Source of the DNA: JAWPMT01 sp964653795
Lineage (GTDB): Bacteria > Bacteroidota > Bacteroidia > Cytophagales > Cyclobacteriaceae
NCBI GenBank assembly: GCA_964653795.1
Contig: CAZZHO010000201.1
Span: 1 to 7,792, forward strand
Length of the DNA: 7,792 nucleotides
Reading direction: 5' to 3'
The notes below the pieces were generated by a model that had not been told where the DNA came from, did not search any database, and saw only the letters and a list, made by a program, of their open reading frames with translations. How positions within the stretch are numbered: the first letter of the stretch is position 1; the number at the start of each line of letters is the position of its first letter. Below are positions 6,942 to 7,792 of the stretch, piece after piece. The position numbers and the translations under genes were made by a program.

Positions 6942-7790
6942 TTAGGAGATTAGAGAAGCTCTAATTCTTTTCACCTCCTCTGTCAATCTTGAAATTACGT
7001 CTTTGGTAAGCTGGAAATCACCCGTGTTAGAAGAAATCTGCTCTTCTACTACCGTCAAATCCTCGTCGTAGATAGCCTTCAACTTTTCAAGCTCTCCAGT
7101 AAGATCAGTAATGGTCTGATTTTGCTCAACTTCCTTCATTACGGTAATTAAATCCTCAAGTGTCTTCTTCTGATCTATCACAATCTTTACAAGCGGCTCA
7201 AGAATCAAGTTTCTGCTAGCTTCAGGAAGCAAATCGTCGGGATAAGTGTCGATCACCATTGTTGAAATGTAAAGGCCTTCAACAAATGAGCCTCCTAAAG
7301 CGACAGCTGCCAGGTTGATTCTGTCAAGCGTCTGCAGTCGCTCACCAGTCACAGCCATTACTTCATCAATCAGCACAGCTAATGAATCTCTTTGGCCAAT
7401 GTTTTCTTCAAACCTTGTGATCAAATCAATGTCAATAGCAGAAGCAACACCAATGACCTCAGCCAATCTTTGGCAAACTTCAACTGAAGCAAAAACATCT
7501 TCAGATTGATCATATGATGACAAGTACCCTATATCTGTAGCATACACTCCCAGGTTCAAAGCAGCCTTATCAATAGAGGTAGTGTACCTATCTGCATTGT
7601 CCAATGAGTTTACAAGATCTGAGTTAAAATCACTTCCTGTTGCCATCAAAAGGAATGGAACCTCAGATGGAGGTGGAAGGTCTTTGATGTAAGTGTCTAT
7701 ATCGCTGGCTATTTCTTCTTTGGCCGCAGCAAACTCTTCACTAGCTGCTGATTGCTGCTCAGAGCCGCCTCCACAAGCCCAGAAAAGAAA
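6942..7790 (-). CDS. Lipoprotein of unknown function, 5' end outside the window
   Basis: Incomplete at its start. The frame is open from the stop at 6942 to the right-hand window edge, giving 282 visible residues. The first visible residues, FLFWAC followed by GGGSEQQSA, are the end of a lipoprotein signal peptide with the acylated Cys encoded at 7773-7775, so only a dozen or so residues should be missing. A start inside this frame near 7649 (a TTG) would drop the lipobox and conserved-looking residues such as DLPPPSEVPFLL, so it is rejected. The body is almost wholly helical: an Ala/Glu-rich segment, then ALNLGVYATDIGYLSSYDQ, and a C-terminal stretch of heptad-like charged helices (about the last 90 residues) likely to form coiled coils. 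One further cysteine lies in VEVCQRLAEV. I recognise the style as a Bacteroidota family without assigned function. The gene ends at a strong terminator. Confidence 0.85.
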   Translation of the reverse strand, partial: FLFWACGGGSEQQSAASEEFAAAKEEIASDIDTYIKDLPPPSEVPFLLMATGSDFNSDLVNSLDNADRYTTSIDKAALNLGVYATDIGYLSSYDQSEDVFASVEVCQRLAEVIGVASAIDIDLITRFEENIGQRDSLAVLIDEVMAVTGERLQTLDRINLAAVALGGSFVEGLYISTMVIDTYPDDLLPEASRNLILEPLVKIVIDQKKTLEDLITVMKEVEQNQTITDLTGELEKLKAIYDEDLTVVEEQISSNTGDFQLTKDVISRLTEEVKRIRASLIS

Positions 7791-7792
7791 CA

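Noticed and set aside
6868..7790. Tellurite resistance or phage defence cluster suggested by the TerB-like domain
   Set aside because: No TerC, TerD, TerZ or other Ter genes, nuclease, or defence-type gene is present; the TerB-like domain occurs as part of a transporter.

Overview
The window looks like a chromosomal segment of a Bacteroidota bacterium, most likely a marine member of the Cytophagales. This rests on moderate GC, secreted proteins with typical Bacteroidota signal peptides (one cleaved before Gln, several lipoprotein signals followed by Asp-rich or Gly-rich stretches), weak Shine-Dalgarno sequences, and protein styles familiar from that phylum. It is ordinary gene-dense chromosome: seven protein genes, no RNA genes, and no mobile element, CRISPR array or long repeat seen. 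The largest gap between genes is 133 bases.

Left part (23-1635, + strand): a secreted, probably beta-rich envelope protein of unknown function lies 23 bases upstream of lipA (lipoyl synthase). The two are probably co-transcribed. lipA converges on the next gene with only 13 bases between the stop codons.

Middle part (1649-3338): a lipoprotein whose sequence can be laid out as a TIM barrel with the two catalytic glutamates of clan GH-A glycoside hydrolases is read on the - strand. It is divergent from a small lipocalin-like lipoprotein on the + strand. They share a 133-base upstream region.

Right part (3366-7792, - strand): reading leftward, the first gene is a lipoprotein of unknown function whose 5' end is cut off by the window edge. 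It ends at a clear intrinsic terminator. Then comes a 1003-residue ABC half-transporter of the ABCG/White type. It carries a TerB-like helical domain and a possible FHA-like domain in front of the ATPase, a CxxC motif behind it, and an unusually large coiled-coil-containing loop between membrane segments 5 and 6. Its stop codon overlaps the start of a membrane-anchored thioredoxin-like protein (CEHC active site) by four bases, so these two are translationally coupled.

The most interesting unit is this coupled ABC transporter / thioredoxin-like pair: its substrate is unknown, and the transporter's domain combination differs from textbook ABCG proteins. I see no evidence for a defence system or other wholly new system in this window.
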